NCBI GenBank assembly: GCA_003194525.1
Contig: NBIV01000173.1
Span: 62,001 to 126,000 of the forward strand
From: Gracilariopsis chorda
Taxonomy: Eukaryota; Rhodophyta; Florideophyceae; Gracilariales; Gracilariaceae
Direction of reading: 5' to 3'
Length of the DNA: 64,000 nucleotides
The notes below the pieces were generated by a model. It was given only the letters and a program-made list of their open reading frames with translations. It was not told where the DNA came from and ran no database searches. The translations under genes were made by a program, and so were the position numbers. Below, one piece after another: positions 45,330 through 57,189 of the stretch. Position 1 is the stretch's first letter; the number at the start of each line of letters is the position of its first letter.

Positions 45330-46830
45330 TTAATCGTCTTCGTCCCAAGTTTCCACTTCTATCTCTGGAGATACCAGCTCTTCCATTGTAAGACAAGGGA
45401 TGTCATCATCAATTTCCAATTGGGTTTCGCCCAGAGTTTCGAGCCGCAAAAGTGCGTCAGCGTGGACATTACAGGTCCCTTTCTTGTATTTGACTGCGAA
45501 GTCAAATTCAGAAAGACGTAGCCGCCAGCGTATTAAGCGTCCTGAAGGGTCAAAAATGGACATAAGCCATCTTAAGCGAGAATGATCCGTGTTGACGGTG
45601 AAGTGTCCCCACTGTAGGTAAGGCCTAAGGGTCGTAAGAGCCCATAGTACAGCTAAAAATTCCTTTCCGGAAACGGAGTAGTTCTTCTCTGCCTGATGCA
45701 GTGAACGAGACCAATATCCAATAGAATAACGCTTACAGTCTTCGTTCGTTTGAAAAAGGGCACACCTTTCTTGGTAATCACTAGAATCCGTGTCGACAGA
45801 AAAGGGAAGATCCGGTTTCGGAAGTCGTAGCACTGGGGCTGAGTTCAGCATCTGCTTCAGTGTTTCGAAAGCGTCCGTTTCGGCTTCCCCGAATTCCTTC
45901 AACTGTGAGGGTTCACCTTTTTTCAATAAAGCGTTCAAAGGCGCAGCGACATGCGAGTAGCGTGGAATAAATCTCCTGTAGACATTACAGAGCCCTAAGA
46001 AGGCACATAGTTGCGTCTGTGTCCGCGGCAGTTTTGCTTCACGTATTGTAGCAGTCTGCGTCTCCTCGACTTCCAAAGTTCCCGGTTTGATCCGGTGTCC
46101 AAGGCACGTTACCGGCTTCGTGAACCATTCACACTTCTTAATCTTCAATGAGATTCCCGCATCATCCAATTGCTTGAGGATGGCCTCGACATCAGAGAAA
46201 TGGTCTTCCATGTTTCGACTATAGACAATGATGTCATCCAAATAGACTAAACAAGTCTTCCACTTATACTGTGAGAGTATGATATCGACTGCGCGCTGAA
46301 ACGTTGCCGGAGCATTGGTTAAACCAAAAGGCATTCCCTTAAAGCGATATAATCCTACGTGACAAACAAAAGCGGTCTTTTCGCGGTCTTTCGGTGCAAC
46401 GAGCACTTGCCAATAACCCCTATTTGCGTCAAGCGTAGTAAAAACTTTGGCTTCTCCAAGGCTTTCGAAACATTCATCCATGCACGGCAATGGATAAGTA
46501 TCCCTCACTGTTACTGCGCTCAGTTTTCTGTAGTCAACGCAAAAGCGTAACGACCCATCTGCTTTCAGAACTGACACCACGGGTGAGGCCCATGCTGATT
46601 GAGCTGGCTCAATAATTCCTTTCTCCGGCATGGAGTCAACCTGTTCCTGTTCGATTTGTCGAAGTCGCGGCCCTGTCCGATACGGTAGTTGGGCGATGGG
46701 TCTAGTGCCCGGCAACACGTCGATGTGATGCTCTGTTGCAGCAATTTGGCCAAGGTGGCCATTCCACATATGTGAAAACTTCAGCAGTAGGCTGCGTAAT
46801 CTCTCGCGATACTCCTCAGGAACGTGTTCC
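45330..46830 (-). mobile_element. Element 2 reverse transcriptase and RNase H
   Basis: The RT starts near 46.7 kb (AQSAWASPVVSVLKADGSL), with FCVDYRKLSAVTVRDTYP and the catalytic YLDD near 46.24 kb. RNase H follows at about 45.4-45.85 kb (FSVDTDSSDYQ, then NTDHSRLRWLM). Order and motifs are those of gypsy Pol. Confidence 0.95.
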
Positions 46831-47329
46831 ATCTTCACGTCCTCGAGGGCTTCTTCAGTTTTCTTCTTGGAAACCTTCTCCTCCTTCACGTTGTCCGTCG
46901 CTCTTTGTGCTGGTGCCGGCTGCGAATCACTCTCAGGTGAAATTCCCAAGACGTCTGCCGTCATAACATGAGTAGGTATGACTACCGAAGGTTGTGGCAG
47001 AGCGGTTGCAAGAACCTGATTCTTGTGCAGTCTGCACTCATTGACTCCGGTGTTGCTCACCAGGATTTTGAATGGCCTGTTGCGCTCCACTTGGGCAATG
47101 CCGTTAGCGACGAGTATTCCATGGGTATGATAAAGTGCCGAGCTCGGCTGAATGACAACAAGTCCACGCTTCGCAGTCGTAACTGTTATCCAACCCTGAA
47201 GTTGGGGAGGCACCACAGTCATCTGAGACACACGAATACGTGGTGAAGTCCTGCCCTTCGGGGCTTCGTATTCCTACGAAGACGGTAATGGAACAGCTGT
47301 GTTTGAACGCTTCAATGGCCTCCGTACTA

Positions 47330-47900
47330 TGGGTACAGTGGACCCGTCGTCCAACTCAACTTCCCGATTTATTTTTCGGACGAATTGCTTCGACAAACGT
47401 GTCACAATAATCACAACCCAGCACTACTGGTGCAGCTAACGTGGTACACACGATAAGCGGCAACATGACAACATGATTTCCAAGTGGAACGACAAGTTTT
47501 ATCGTTCAAAGAGACTTGATGGGTCTCTTGTTTGCATCCCGGATATCCGGTAAGCATGCCTCCTGGATTCGAGATCGCTCGTCAGACTGTAGTTCATACA
47601 GTCTGATGAAGTTTGGCCCAGCGCCAGTGTCGAGAACTGCGAGCCTGCGTGACAGGAGAGACTTTGACGAGCCGATGTCGGCATAGACCTTGTAATTCCT
47701 GCGGGCCATAATCATGACGTAGTCCGTCTTCCTGGGCATATCCACATATCCTCTCCAAGGGCGTTTCAAAGCGGAGTCGAGCTGCACTCGTTTTCCGACA
47801 TTCGAAGATCTCTCTGATCTCAGAAGGATCTTCAGTTTAAAATCCCGGGAGTGGTACAACGTCGAAACCCCGGCCGGTAAGACGGGATAGATCTTTACCA
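47330..47900 (-). mobile_element. Element 2 protease region
   Basis: The active-site motif LDTGAGPNF is read near 47608-47634 on the minus strand, preceded by RRNYKVYADIG, as in element 1 (YKVYADLG). The C-terminal part of the domain lies toward 47.35 kb. Confidence 0.8.
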
Positions 47901-47919
47901 TCCCCCTGACGACTCCCTC

Positions 47920-49830
47920 CTCTAGTTCCCCGTTTGAGCGGGCCTAGGAACCTCCACTGGTGCGTGGCCCATCTTCGCGTCAGCGCGTCCTTGCTCTACC
48001 TTCTGGATTTCCCCTTGGCGTCTGGCGTCTGTTGTAACCCAAGCTTTGGCCTGCCAATACGAATTAGCCGGTACACGGGCTCGTTCAGCTTCCGAAACGG
48101 TTTCATAATTCAGGATGACCTGACCAAGGTTTCTGACAGACAGCGTGCACTCTGCAGACTGATGGTGTCTAGCATCGCAGCTATAACAAATCAGGCCTTC
48201 CCTGTTCTGTAGCCCCTGGTAGTTGCCTACCAAGCGATTGCTTACACAACCGGGTCTCTTCTCAGTTATCCCTCCTGGGGCGGAACGACCGCATTTCTTT
48301 GGTACGGATACATGCGTGATTCCATAGCCATCAGTTCAAAATCCCGAAGAGACTCAGTTGAAGGCAACTCCGTGGTCGGTATCGACCCAACTGGGTCATC
48401 CAGATACTGCACAGCATCATGCTCTGCATGGCTTTCCCGTGGCGTGTGCGTCGAAAGGCGCAAATGCTCTGGCGATTCCAGATACATTGCTTTGCCTCTC
48501 TTCGCAGCACGCTGCACACTTGCATCTTTAGTGGTGTTCGTCCAAAGACGTCGGGTTGTAGCGCCCATTCCACTGCGGGCTCGGACCGCATCTCTTTCCG
48601 CCCGTGCGAATTGAATAAGCTCCAAGAAGCGAACTCGAGGATGCCGTTCCCGATGACGGGCAACAAGTGACTTGATAGTCTTATCTAGCCCGTGGATGTA
48701 AAGCGTCATCTTGTCATCCATACTGTGAACATTTCCGCAACGAATTGCTGCAATATTCAGCCTCGAGCTGTACTCCACATCTGTCTATATATTTTTCTGG
48801 GTAACATCCCTGAGATCTAATATTGCCCCACGAATGGCGTTCGAAGTAGCGTACCTTCGCAACAAATACTGAACAGCCTCAGACCAACAGGTGACTCCAC
48901 CATCATCTGCATTCAGCGAATCGCTGACAGCACGATACTGTTCCAGGTCGAGCCTTCGCAGAAAGTGTGGTCAAGCCACGAACGCCTGCGCTTCGCTAAC
49001 CTTGAGAGTGTCTGCCTCTATGACAAACCGACTCAAATACTCAGAGATGAGTATGGGATCCGTCCCATAAAAGGTGAGTTCATCCAAACCAACTTTCAAT
49101 CGGCGAATGTGATCCCTCACTTTTCCCGTCCCGCGACCTGATCGCTTTGTTTTACGAACGCGTAATCGATAGCACCGATAATCGGTAATCTTCCGATAAA
49201 GTGGATTCGTACACGAAAGGCGCTTCATTCCCCGGTGGGAAGGTCCCTTCTTGAGACACGAAACTGAGTTACCACTCTTCCTCCTTCTCGTGATGGGAGA
49301 TTCTTCCTCGTCACTCCAGCTACTGTCGTCCTCTGACGAATCGTCCTCAGAACTCTCCGAAGAGGATTCATCATCATCGGAATACTCCAAATTCTCATCG
49401 GAATCATCAGGACTTGTGGACTTCCACTTCTTAGACCGCTTTGAAGATGGCTTCTTCCGTTCTTTCCTTTTCGAAAGGGCTTTGGTTGGACCGACTGCTT
49501 GCGCTTCGGAACGTTCTGCTTGCACAGGTGTGTTCAACACGTTCTCAAGTCGTTCCAGGCAAGTTTTAACGAGTTAAAGGACCTCCTCAACAGTGACTGG
49601 TATTGCCGATGGGATACACAAAACGTTTCCTTGCATTTCCATCAGGCAGTTGACCACTTCTCTTACTGTCCGAACGACATCAGCCCTCTGAGAATCATCT
49701 CTTCTGTTCTTCAGAGCAGTCTGCTCTCGCTTCAACGTCTCCAATGATGATTCTAACAAGTTCACTTGACTTTTCATTTCCTCCAGACGGAACTTCTGCG
49801 ACGCAGATTCCGCACGGAGCCGCTGCATTT
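47920..49830 (-). mobile_element. Element 2 gag region
   Basis: From the N-terminus: a coiled coil (49574-49828, around MKSQVNLLESSLETLKREQ), a Ser/Asp/Glu-rich acidic tract near 49.3-49.4 kb, and the capsid-like part (around GTDPILISEYLSRFVIEAD), which matches EDPVLVLDFLSRFVAEAD of element 1. The zinc knuckle CYSCDARHHQSAEC (C-x2-C-x4-H-x4-C) lies near 48.15-48.19 kb. The region is broken. Confidence 0.85.
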
Positions 49831-50457
49831 CAGCACGTTGAACGTCCGTTGACGACGAACTCTCACGGGCAGCGGTTGTTGGTACCTCGGAAGGTGTTTA
49901 AGCCCCTCCTGTCGACCTCGACTTCACTTCTTGCTGATATAAGTGGTTTCCCGCCTCTTCAGACCTGGCTAAACGACAACCAGCCGCATCAGGCTTTCCT
50001 GAACTAGACCGGCTTCTTGTCTGCATAACGACCGAATACCCATTGGCGTTCCAGATCTTTCAGCGAAAAACGCAATACAAAACGAACACGTAGCGCAAAG
50101 AGAGTCGCAATCGACACAAACCAACAAGATCGACAACGACAACTCCTCTGCACTCAGAAAACAAAACAGAAAACAAACTTCACATCAAATCGATAACGAT
50201 AACAACAAAGCACTTCTGCACTCAGAAACACAACAGAAAACACACTTTCCAAACTTCAGATCTCTGGTAAAACGAGTGAACACTATGGTTCAGACCCGTG
50301 AGTCTTCTGTCTCAACAGAGTCCGTAACGACAGTTCCAACTGCGTTCTAAATATCAATGGCGCGAGTAAAGTCCGACTCCGGAAAAGACGATGTGAACAA
50401 CACACAAAACTTCTCGAAAGCGAGTAACCGAACCAGGCCAAAGCGGCAAACTGATCT

Positions 50458-50479
50458 TCTAAGTCAGGAGACCGGTTTA
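50458..50479 (-). other. Element 2 primer binding site
   Basis: On the minus strand, just inside the 5' LTR, the sequence ACCGGTCTCCTGACTTAGAA appears. It matches TGGTCTCCCGACCTAGAA of element 1 at most positions, so the same tRNA primer is likely. Confidence 0.65.
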
Positions 50480-51215
50480 TGTGGTATTCCAATAATGCCT
50501 GTAAGGGCCTCGGTAGCTGGGTGGAAAGCCACAAACGAACCACGAATGTGGGTGTTGCCTTGCGGGCAACGGGGCTAGAAGATCAGTGCCAAGGTGGGAG
50601 CACCAGCAGTACGAATGTCACGTGTTTGAACAGCCTATCCGAGAGCGGAGACTCAGCGTAGCCAAAAGATAAGAGTTTCAGACGGTCCTGTGGCAAACAA
50701 AACAATACCAATAAACAAAAGAGCAAAACGAGAACAGTCAGCTGTTAAACACGTGAGGGTATCCTCGGAATAAAGAGCTATAGCTCAGAAACGATTAAGT
50801 ACTGATACTATAGGTGCCCCTGTGTCGTAAACGACTTAGGATTCCTGACGGTCTGACCAAAGGGTCAAGAGCTCAGGGTGTTGGTTGGCCTTCGCCTCCC
50901 TCACCTGGGCAGGTCGCCCTTTACTAGGCTGCAAAGCCATTCAATAGTCTGACAGTAGTGTCTAAATGTGTGGCTCTCCACTAACTAAAATAATAAAATA
51001 TAAGAAATTAATTAATTAATTAGTGGCGGCCCACTACAGTACCATGCACAGCAGTGCAGTGCCAGATTACCATCTATGGTTCACATTCCTCCATAAAGGG
51101 GTTACATTCATAATCCTTGTAGGACAGCCATGTACTGTAGCACCATACTATGAATGTCGTCCTCGACTCAGCTCACGATCCGGCATACCGATACCAATGC
51201 ATTCCAAATGCTACA
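50480..51215 (-). repeat. Element 2 5' LTR
   Basis: This is the second copy of the 736-bp LTR, bordered on the outer side by the TCCTC duplication at 51216-51220. It would carry the promoter of the element's sense transcript. Confidence 0.95.
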
Positions 51216-51872
51216 TCCTCTTTCGCCAACTTCCTGAAGAGAGCCCTTTCCTTCCACCCGTAATTTCGGTTAAGACGCTTTGCACTCATGCACCACCGCA
51301 AAAACTGCCCTATGATGCCCTTCAATAGTTTGAAGCTGGACCCTGACGACATGTTCATGAAGTCTTTGGTCCGAAAGCGGAGTGTATAAATCTCATTAAG
51401 GTCCATGCATTTCTCGCTATTAACTAAAACCGGAGTAGGCTGCCATTCCTTTGCTGACGCAGCGAGAAATTTCCTTCATTCTTGCCGCATCGGTCGTGAA
51501 GAAACCAAGGTCCCAAGCTAAGGCACGCTCCACCATATTCTTCCATAGGTTCCCTGGTGTATGCAGTTCGTTTTCACTTTGACCTGCTCTACAAAGCAAT
51601 GGATGTACACTCAGTAGTGCGACAGCATCTCTTCTTTCGCGCAGGCTCTTGAGAATACCTTTCTTCTCGTGAAACATTTCATTGTTGCGCTCCTTAAGTG
51701 TACGTTCCTGGGCCTTCCGCAATGCACCCAAGTCTAGCTGAGACAGTTCAACCACTGGAACCTCTTTCTGGTGGTCATTCTCGCTTTGGATTCCTGTTCT
51801 TATATCACTGGACACCTGCCTCTCGAATGAAACGTTACGTGCCTCCTCCTCCTCAGCCCTTCTTCTCTGCAA
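51216..51872 (-). pseudogene. Unrecognised gene interrupted by element 2: 5' part
   Basis: Minus-strand coding-like sequence in two phases: 51420-51872 (acidic/basic alternation, around RRRAEEEEARNVSFERQ, then LREVRD-like helices), and 51221-51406 (around LLKGIIGQFLRWCMSAKRL), which runs into element 2 and goes on, in the same phase, at 40103. The phase change near 51.41 kb may mark an intron or a frameshift. No domain is recognised; the helical, basic character would suit a nucleic-acid-binding or structural protein. The split by element 2 would inactivate it. Confidence 0.5.
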
Positions 51873-51958
51873 AACGCCGGATCCACAGCCCCTTCTAGAA
51901 ACACCTCGACCTCTTCGGCCAAATTTTCGCTGATCAACTCATCACTGTCCCGGTCCCG

Positions 51959-52375
51959 TTAAAAAGATCTCTTGGTCCCTTCACGCCCATTTTCTTCTCG
52001 TTGAACCCCACTCCGTGTCCGTCCATTTTTTGTTGCGGTGGGCTTATGAACTCCTTTGTTGGCCTTTCCTGGTTTTGTTGTTGTGAGCGCCTCTCCATAG
52101 TCTTCACTGTTATCACGCGGCACATTCATACGTCGCATATGAGCAGGTTTTGTCACTAGGGCTATAGGCTGTGCAGCCATTTTCTTCGGCGTGCGAACCC
52201 GAGGAGTTTCGTTACCTTTTTCACCGGTCATGGTTTCCATCGAGATGGGCACAGCTTCAGCTCTGCGGCTACCATTTGTGACTGATGGCGTTGCGCGTAG
52301 ATTGCGCAGTTTGCCTTTGCCGGGAGAGCGCTTGCCACTTTCTCCCGCAATATGATGCAGTAGAACGCTGTTCAT
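51959..52375 (-). CDS. Unrecognised basic, low-complexity 138-aa frame
   Basis: The minus-strand frame starts at an ATG at 52375 and is Lys/Arg/Gly/Thr-rich (around GKRSPGKGKLRNLRATPSV), likely disordered. It lies directly upstream of the interrupted gene on the same strand and could be its N-terminal part. No family is recognised. Confidence 0.35.
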   Translation of the reverse strand: MNSVLLHHIAGESGKRSPGKGKLRNLRATPSVTNGSRRAEAVPISMETMTGEKGNETPRVRTPKKMAAQPIALVTKPAHMRRMNVPRDNSEDYGEALTTTKPGKANKGVHKPTATKNGRTRSGVQREENGREGTKRSF

Positions 52376-52379
52376 GTCT

Positions 52380-53250
52380 TGTTTTGTGGAATTCGTGTGT
52401 TCAATAGAAGGCCAGATCTAGTACACGCAGAACGACAGTGTGAAACGGAGGTGTGGTTTGTGAGGACAACACCACAAAACCACTGCCCCAAACTCATGTT
52501 ATGTACCATGATCCGTGGTGTAAACCAATCCCCTAAAACCGAACATCAACTGCAAGTAAGTGTCACGGTGTGATGCCAGCAAAAAGATTCATTTTCACAT
52601 TACGTGGCTTAGAGATGGGTCTGCGCTTGATACGGATCACAATCTCGTGGGAGATGCAAACATCGCTGACTTTACTCTGTTTCAGTGCATAGCATGTACG
52701 GCATGGGCGCCACACATGCCCTTCTTCCAATCCATTTATGCGAGGTTACTTTGACAGTCACTGATAAGGTGTAAGTTTCATTCAACTTGAATGCAATGTA
52801 CAGTGGCCTGAGTTTCCGTAGTAACGCGTGGTAGACTGACGTACCATGCGTCGTGCTTATGGTACTGTACAAAAACCTAGATGGAACCGGCTCTTTCCAT
52901 GTCCATATAACCGCGTGCAGCCACCCGTTTCTTTGCGTGATATGCATTCAGGGCGGGAGTTTGTTTAGTTTACAGACGCTCTACACCTCAGATCGATATG
53001 CAACTGCCAAGGTGCCCAGTCCAGGTTTTCGTCGTTTGAAGTATGTATTCCTCCAGCAGCACCTCTAAAACACCCCTTCTCCTCAGACGAAAGTAAAGCA
53101 ACAGGCAGAAACGACTTCTTTAGATCCATTATATGTCGCATATCTAGTAATACTCCTTTCTCGGGAGTAAAATGGCGTCAGCCTGAGGAGGCAGGTAGAG
53201 GGCGAAATAGAAACAACGGCAAAAATGAAAAAGAGACAAAACGCATTCGT
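52380..53250. other. No recognised gene
   Basis: Short frames on both strands overlap (for example 52672-52947 minus and 52853-53068 plus) and none has a recognisable domain. I see no repeat or RNA gene in this stretch. Confidence 0.4.
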
Positions 53251-53303
53251 GCGCAGAGTAGTCTCAAACCTTGAGCAGAGTGCATGGCCAGCGCATTCTG
53301 CAC

Positions 53304-53388
53304 AAGAGACGAGGGAGGAGTCGAACCCACGATCACCGTTGCAGTAGCGCAGTGAGCATGGCCAGTGCCCACTGTGCTACCGCAGCGA
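53304..53388 (-). repeat. tRNA-derived SINE-like relic
   Basis: On the minus strand a box-A-like TAGCACAGTGG (53369-53379) and a box-B-like GGTTCGACTCC (53317-53327) lie about 50 bases apart, as in tRNA genes and tRNA-derived SINEs. The acceptor and T stems do not pair well, so it is not a working tRNA gene. The plus strand carries a second box-A-like string, AGTAGCGCAGTGAGC (53344-53358), that pairs with the first as an inverted repeat. Confidence 0.5.
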
Positions 53389-53719
53389 TATTCGCTTGGC
53401 CAACCCCCTCATTCCTCCATCTCTTAAAGCATAACATCATAGCTGTAATTATCTGTAAGGAGTTACTACGTGTAATATGCGTGGCTGAGATAAGAGAGGG
53501 TGATGGCGATATTTTTATATGCAGCGCCTGAAAAAACATAGTGTGCGGAGATTGGGGAACCCTTCTCCGTTTCCTCGAAGAAATTGTGGTCCAGATGATA
53601 CCCGCAGCTCCTTTTTCGTAAAGCAAACCAGAGTATTTTTCGTGTTCCATAATGCACCATGCCCTGTTTGGGGGAACCCTTCCACACCGTGGTACGAAAA
53701 AGCTCGCACAATAGCGCAT

Positions 53720-54150
53720 CCCTGAGAAAAACCCCCCAGAACCCTCTGAAACCCATTTGGAACCCATCTGTGCACAGAAACCTCAATGAAATGCCTCTAT
53801 AGTAAACCTGAAACCCTAGAAATCCTGAAACCTTTCGTTAAACCCACGGTAGACCTAAAATCCCACTGAAACACACTCGCTGTCCTAAAAACCACATGAA
53901 ACCCCATCTAAGTCGTAAAACCGTGCCAAATCCCTCTAATATTCTAAACTCCCTCCACAATCTATGAACTCCATGTGGAATCCAAATAAAATCCCATTAA
54001 AATCTTGAAAACCACAAAGCCTATAAAATCCACCGCAGTCTTAAAGTCCTAAAATCCTCATCCTCCTTGAAATCCTAAACTCCAGCAACTCCCACCAAAT
54101 TTCCAAGTCCAAGAAATCCTGTATCTCTATAGCTATAGATCAAAAAATCC
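53720..54150. repeat. Degenerate C/A-rich simple repeat resembling CCTAAAATCC
   Basis: Short motifs such as CCTGAAACC, CCCTAGAAATCC, CCTAAAATCC and CCTAAAACG recur with irregular spacing of about 10-20 bp for more than 400 bp. The top strand is almost free of G. It recalls degenerate telomere-type repeats, but no exact short unit repeats in tandem. Confidence 0.5.
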
Positions 54151-55216
54151 TAAAACGTCCTATCATTCGACTGACCCAGAATTTCAGACACGATCTGTAC
54201 TTCATCCGAGTCACTCCCCAAGTAGCGAGCTACCTTCACACTCCCCGTACCTTCCTCCGCAACAGACTTGGGAACAGTAATGGGCGTTAGCCCTTCAGAT
54301 ACAGCACCTGAATTGGCCCCAACGGATGTTGAAGCTTCCGCTAAAACAGCGTTCGTGGCGGACATGCCCTGCGACGGATTAGCCACAACCCTTACCACCC
54401 CTACATCTTCCGTAGACTTACCACCCTAAACAGTACCCACAACCTACAAAGCGATGTACGCCTGCTTCGTGTGAGGCGCCATATTCTTAGAGGACGCAGC
54501 CCCGTCCCCTGATGGTCTTTCGAACGCTTGATGTGTTCTTCACACCAGTTCTTGTGAGCAGTAGGTGAGGGATAGTACCGTAGCCATCTATCCTCCATTC
54601 TCTTGGCGTTGTAACTTCTGAGCCGGGAAGCGGAATGGTTTTTCACAGACATGTATTGCGCGATACGGTAGGTAACCGTCGGCTTCACGGGGACCGTGTC
54701 GTCGAGCGAGTTCTTCGAGCAATCGCTGCAGAGCGCTCCTAACCTCGGCTGGTTGCGCCAAACGCCCCTGTTGCACGAGAAGAAGGCCTAGGGAGTCCTC
54801 ATGGTCACATTAGGTTTAGGTCCCAAGCATAAATTCCATAAAAATCATTCCGGGTAGATGCTTCGGAGGGGCTTCGGTTTCTTTAAACGGGTATGGTTAG
54901 GCGTTCACCTTCTTCCCGGTTATGGTGATTTTCTCACCTCAACCAAATCCTCCCCGGTTTTCGCACACGCAGACAATGGATGCTCGTGGAGAGTGCGGCG
55001 AAGCTCGCCTTCGGCCTCAAACACTGCAGGGATCCCAACACCATCCCCGTTCGCTAGAAGCAGAGACACTGACTCCCCTCGTATGATTGCTGATGACGAC
55101 ATGCTCGTGTGTAGAGTTCTTCCAGAACGTAGACGCTTCATGATAGGCACAGACGTACGGTGGAATGTTTCGAGCAATGAAACGATAACGCCAAATGTGC
55201 ATAGAACACGCTTCAC
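54150..55216 (-). pseudogene. Unrecognised decayed minus-strand gene
   Basis: Pieces in succession look like parts of one protein: 54920-55216 (around EAEGELRRTLHEHPLSA), 54588-54776 (helical, around EVRSALQRLLEELARRHG), a piece near 54.48-54.65 kb (NAKRMEDRWLRYYPSP, then HKNWCEEHIKRSKDH) and 54150-54398 (acidic, around DSDEVQIVSEILGQ). The phase changes several times. I do not recognise the family; the WLRYYPSP segment is the best handle for a search. Confidence 0.35.
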
Positions 55217-55439
55217 TAACCCTTTAACTTAAGCGGTAGCGGATGGACTCACGCGAACAGCTGAAACAACAGCTTAAGACGGCAAAGTACAACGGTTCTG
55301 ACTATTCCCTCCCTTAATTTACGAGACTCTTCTCGGAAGGGGCGCCAACCAAACTATTTTATCAATTCGAATGCGGGCTATTTTGAATACCCCTATTTTT
55401 CGAAATTTTGGAACTCTTTCCCATAATGGTGTATTGAGC

Positions 55440-56780
55440 GAGAGGTCTGGTCATGCACGACAGGAATGAGTTCCTGTCGTGCAAAACTGGTCCTGACGCT
55501 TGACACACCCCCCACCATAGGTAAAGCAAAAATTAAGGGGCGGGCGACGGTGCTTTAGACAAACCCACACTTATTACTCTACGTACACCACTGAAACGTA
55601 TGTTCGCATTCCTTCAAATATTATTTCTGTTTTTTGGGCCACCAGCTGTGTCCAGTGACATACCAAGTCTTGCATGGCCGGGCCTGTTGCTGGACACAAC
55701 CCCCCCCCCCCCCCCCCCCCATAATTAATGCAAAAATAAAGCCGTGGGCGACGACGTTTGACACAAACCCAAACTTGTCAGTTTAAGTACCACTCTGACA
55801 CGTATGTGCATGCGCCACGATCCATGCGCTTTCCCTGAAAAAACTATTTCAATTTTTTGGGCCACCAAGTGTGTCGAGCGACAAGCGCGGTCGTGCACGA
55901 CAGGAATGAGTTCCTGTCGTGCACAACTAGGCCTGTCGCTCGACGCACCCTCCCCCAAATAATTATGTGAAAACAAGGGCATGGCTTACACGGCTTGGCA
56001 CAGGCACCCACGTGTGACAGTACGGACACCGCTCACACGTATTTGCAACGTCATGCCCCTTGCGCACTCCTTCAAAAACTATTTTCAATTTTTTGTTGGC
56101 CGCCAGCTGTGTCGAGTGACACGTGCGGTCATGCATGACAGGAATGAGTTCCTGTCATACACGGCCGAGCCTCTCGCTGGACACAACTCCCCCCTCGATA
56201 AGTAATCCAAAAATTAAGGCGCAGGCGACGGCACTTGACACGAACCCACACGTGTTACTTTACATACACCACTGACACGTATGTACGCATTTCTTGAAAT
56301 ATTATATCTGTTTCTTGGGCCGCCACCTGTGTCGAGCGACAACCCTAGTCGTGCACAACTGGAATGAGTTTCTGTCGTGCGTGACTGGGCGTGTCGCTCG
56401 ACAGATCCCACCCCTCCCCCCGAAATCAATGCAAATATAAAGGCGCGGGCAAAAGCACTTGGCACAGTCCCACGCATGTCAGTTTACGTACAACTATGAA
56501 ACGTATGTACATGAGCCCCGCCTTTTGCGCACTGTTCTCATTTCATTCATATGTTTTGGGATCTGATTTGTGTCGAGTGCCACAGCCACTCTTGCACGAC
56601 GGGAAGTTGTTCCTGCCAAGCACGCACGGAGCTGTCGCTCGACAAAACCTGTTCTATCGATTTTCTAAAATATGGTATAAAATTGGGAGCGTTTCAAGGT
56701 TTTAAAACGTACACAGGGCACAGTATTTGTATTACAGCGGTCGTGCACGGCAGGAAATGGCTCCTCTTCGCCGATAACCG
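55440..56780. repeat. Tandem array of ~220-240 bp units, each with a long hairpin
   Basis: About six or seven units are recognisable by their hairpin cores at 55463, 55903, 56141, 56362, 56602 and 56753, with a unit that lost its core near 55676. The best core is GTGCACGACAGGAA, then TGAG, then the exact complement arm TTCCTGTCGTGCAC. It is nested between TGTCGAGCGACA and TGTCGCTCGACA. Between cores come conserved AT-rich and CACGTATGTACGCAT-like blocks. A run of 21 C lies at 55700-55720. No protein is encoded. Confidence 0.8.
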
Positions 56781-57189
56781 AGCTGTGGCTCGACATTACC
56801 AGGGAACCGCTTACGCCAATACCTGTTCGTTTCGAATGAACTGGATTTCAAGGTATACCCTTTTATACCAGCTTTCGTCTCACCTCCGACAAAAACGACG
56901 CATTCTCTACTACCTCCTCCATCGATTCGATCTACATATCTCAACATGTCACAATATTCAAGCACAGTGTCCGCATGTTTGGACTTACGTGACAACTATG
57001 CCGCTGACCGTACACCGGAAGACCACCGAAGGGACGTGAAATAAAAGACCATTGCCGAGTTGGCTATAGCAACACGTGGTTCGTCACCGTCTGCCATGGA
57101 GTTATGAAAACAGACAATTGGTTCTTCCGATATATCAACTTTTGGAGACGCGCACGTATGAAGTGCCTTATCTAGCACGCATTCGCCCA

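Larger units (their letters stand above)
40104..51215 (-). mobile_element. Element 2: Ty3/gypsy chromodomain LTR retrotransposon with antisense gene
   Basis: This is a full-length minus-strand element of 11.1 kb with the same part order as element 1. Its 736-bp LTRs differ at about 17-18 positions (about 97.6% identity), so it is probably somewhat older than element 1. TCCTC flanks both ends. It keeps all domains but is broken in about eight to ten places, including the antisense gene. Protein similarity to element 1 is clear throughout, but the DNA is well diverged, so the two are separate lineages of one clade. It sits inside an unrecognised minus-strand gene. Confidence 0.95.

Noticed and set aside
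53304-53388. Functional tRNA gene
   Set aside because: Box A and box B are present, but acceptor and T stems do not pair and no anticodon stem is convincing.
55700-55720. Run of 21 C as a feature of its own
   Set aside because: It is a simple homopolymer inside a satellite unit and may partly be a sequencing or assembly artefact.
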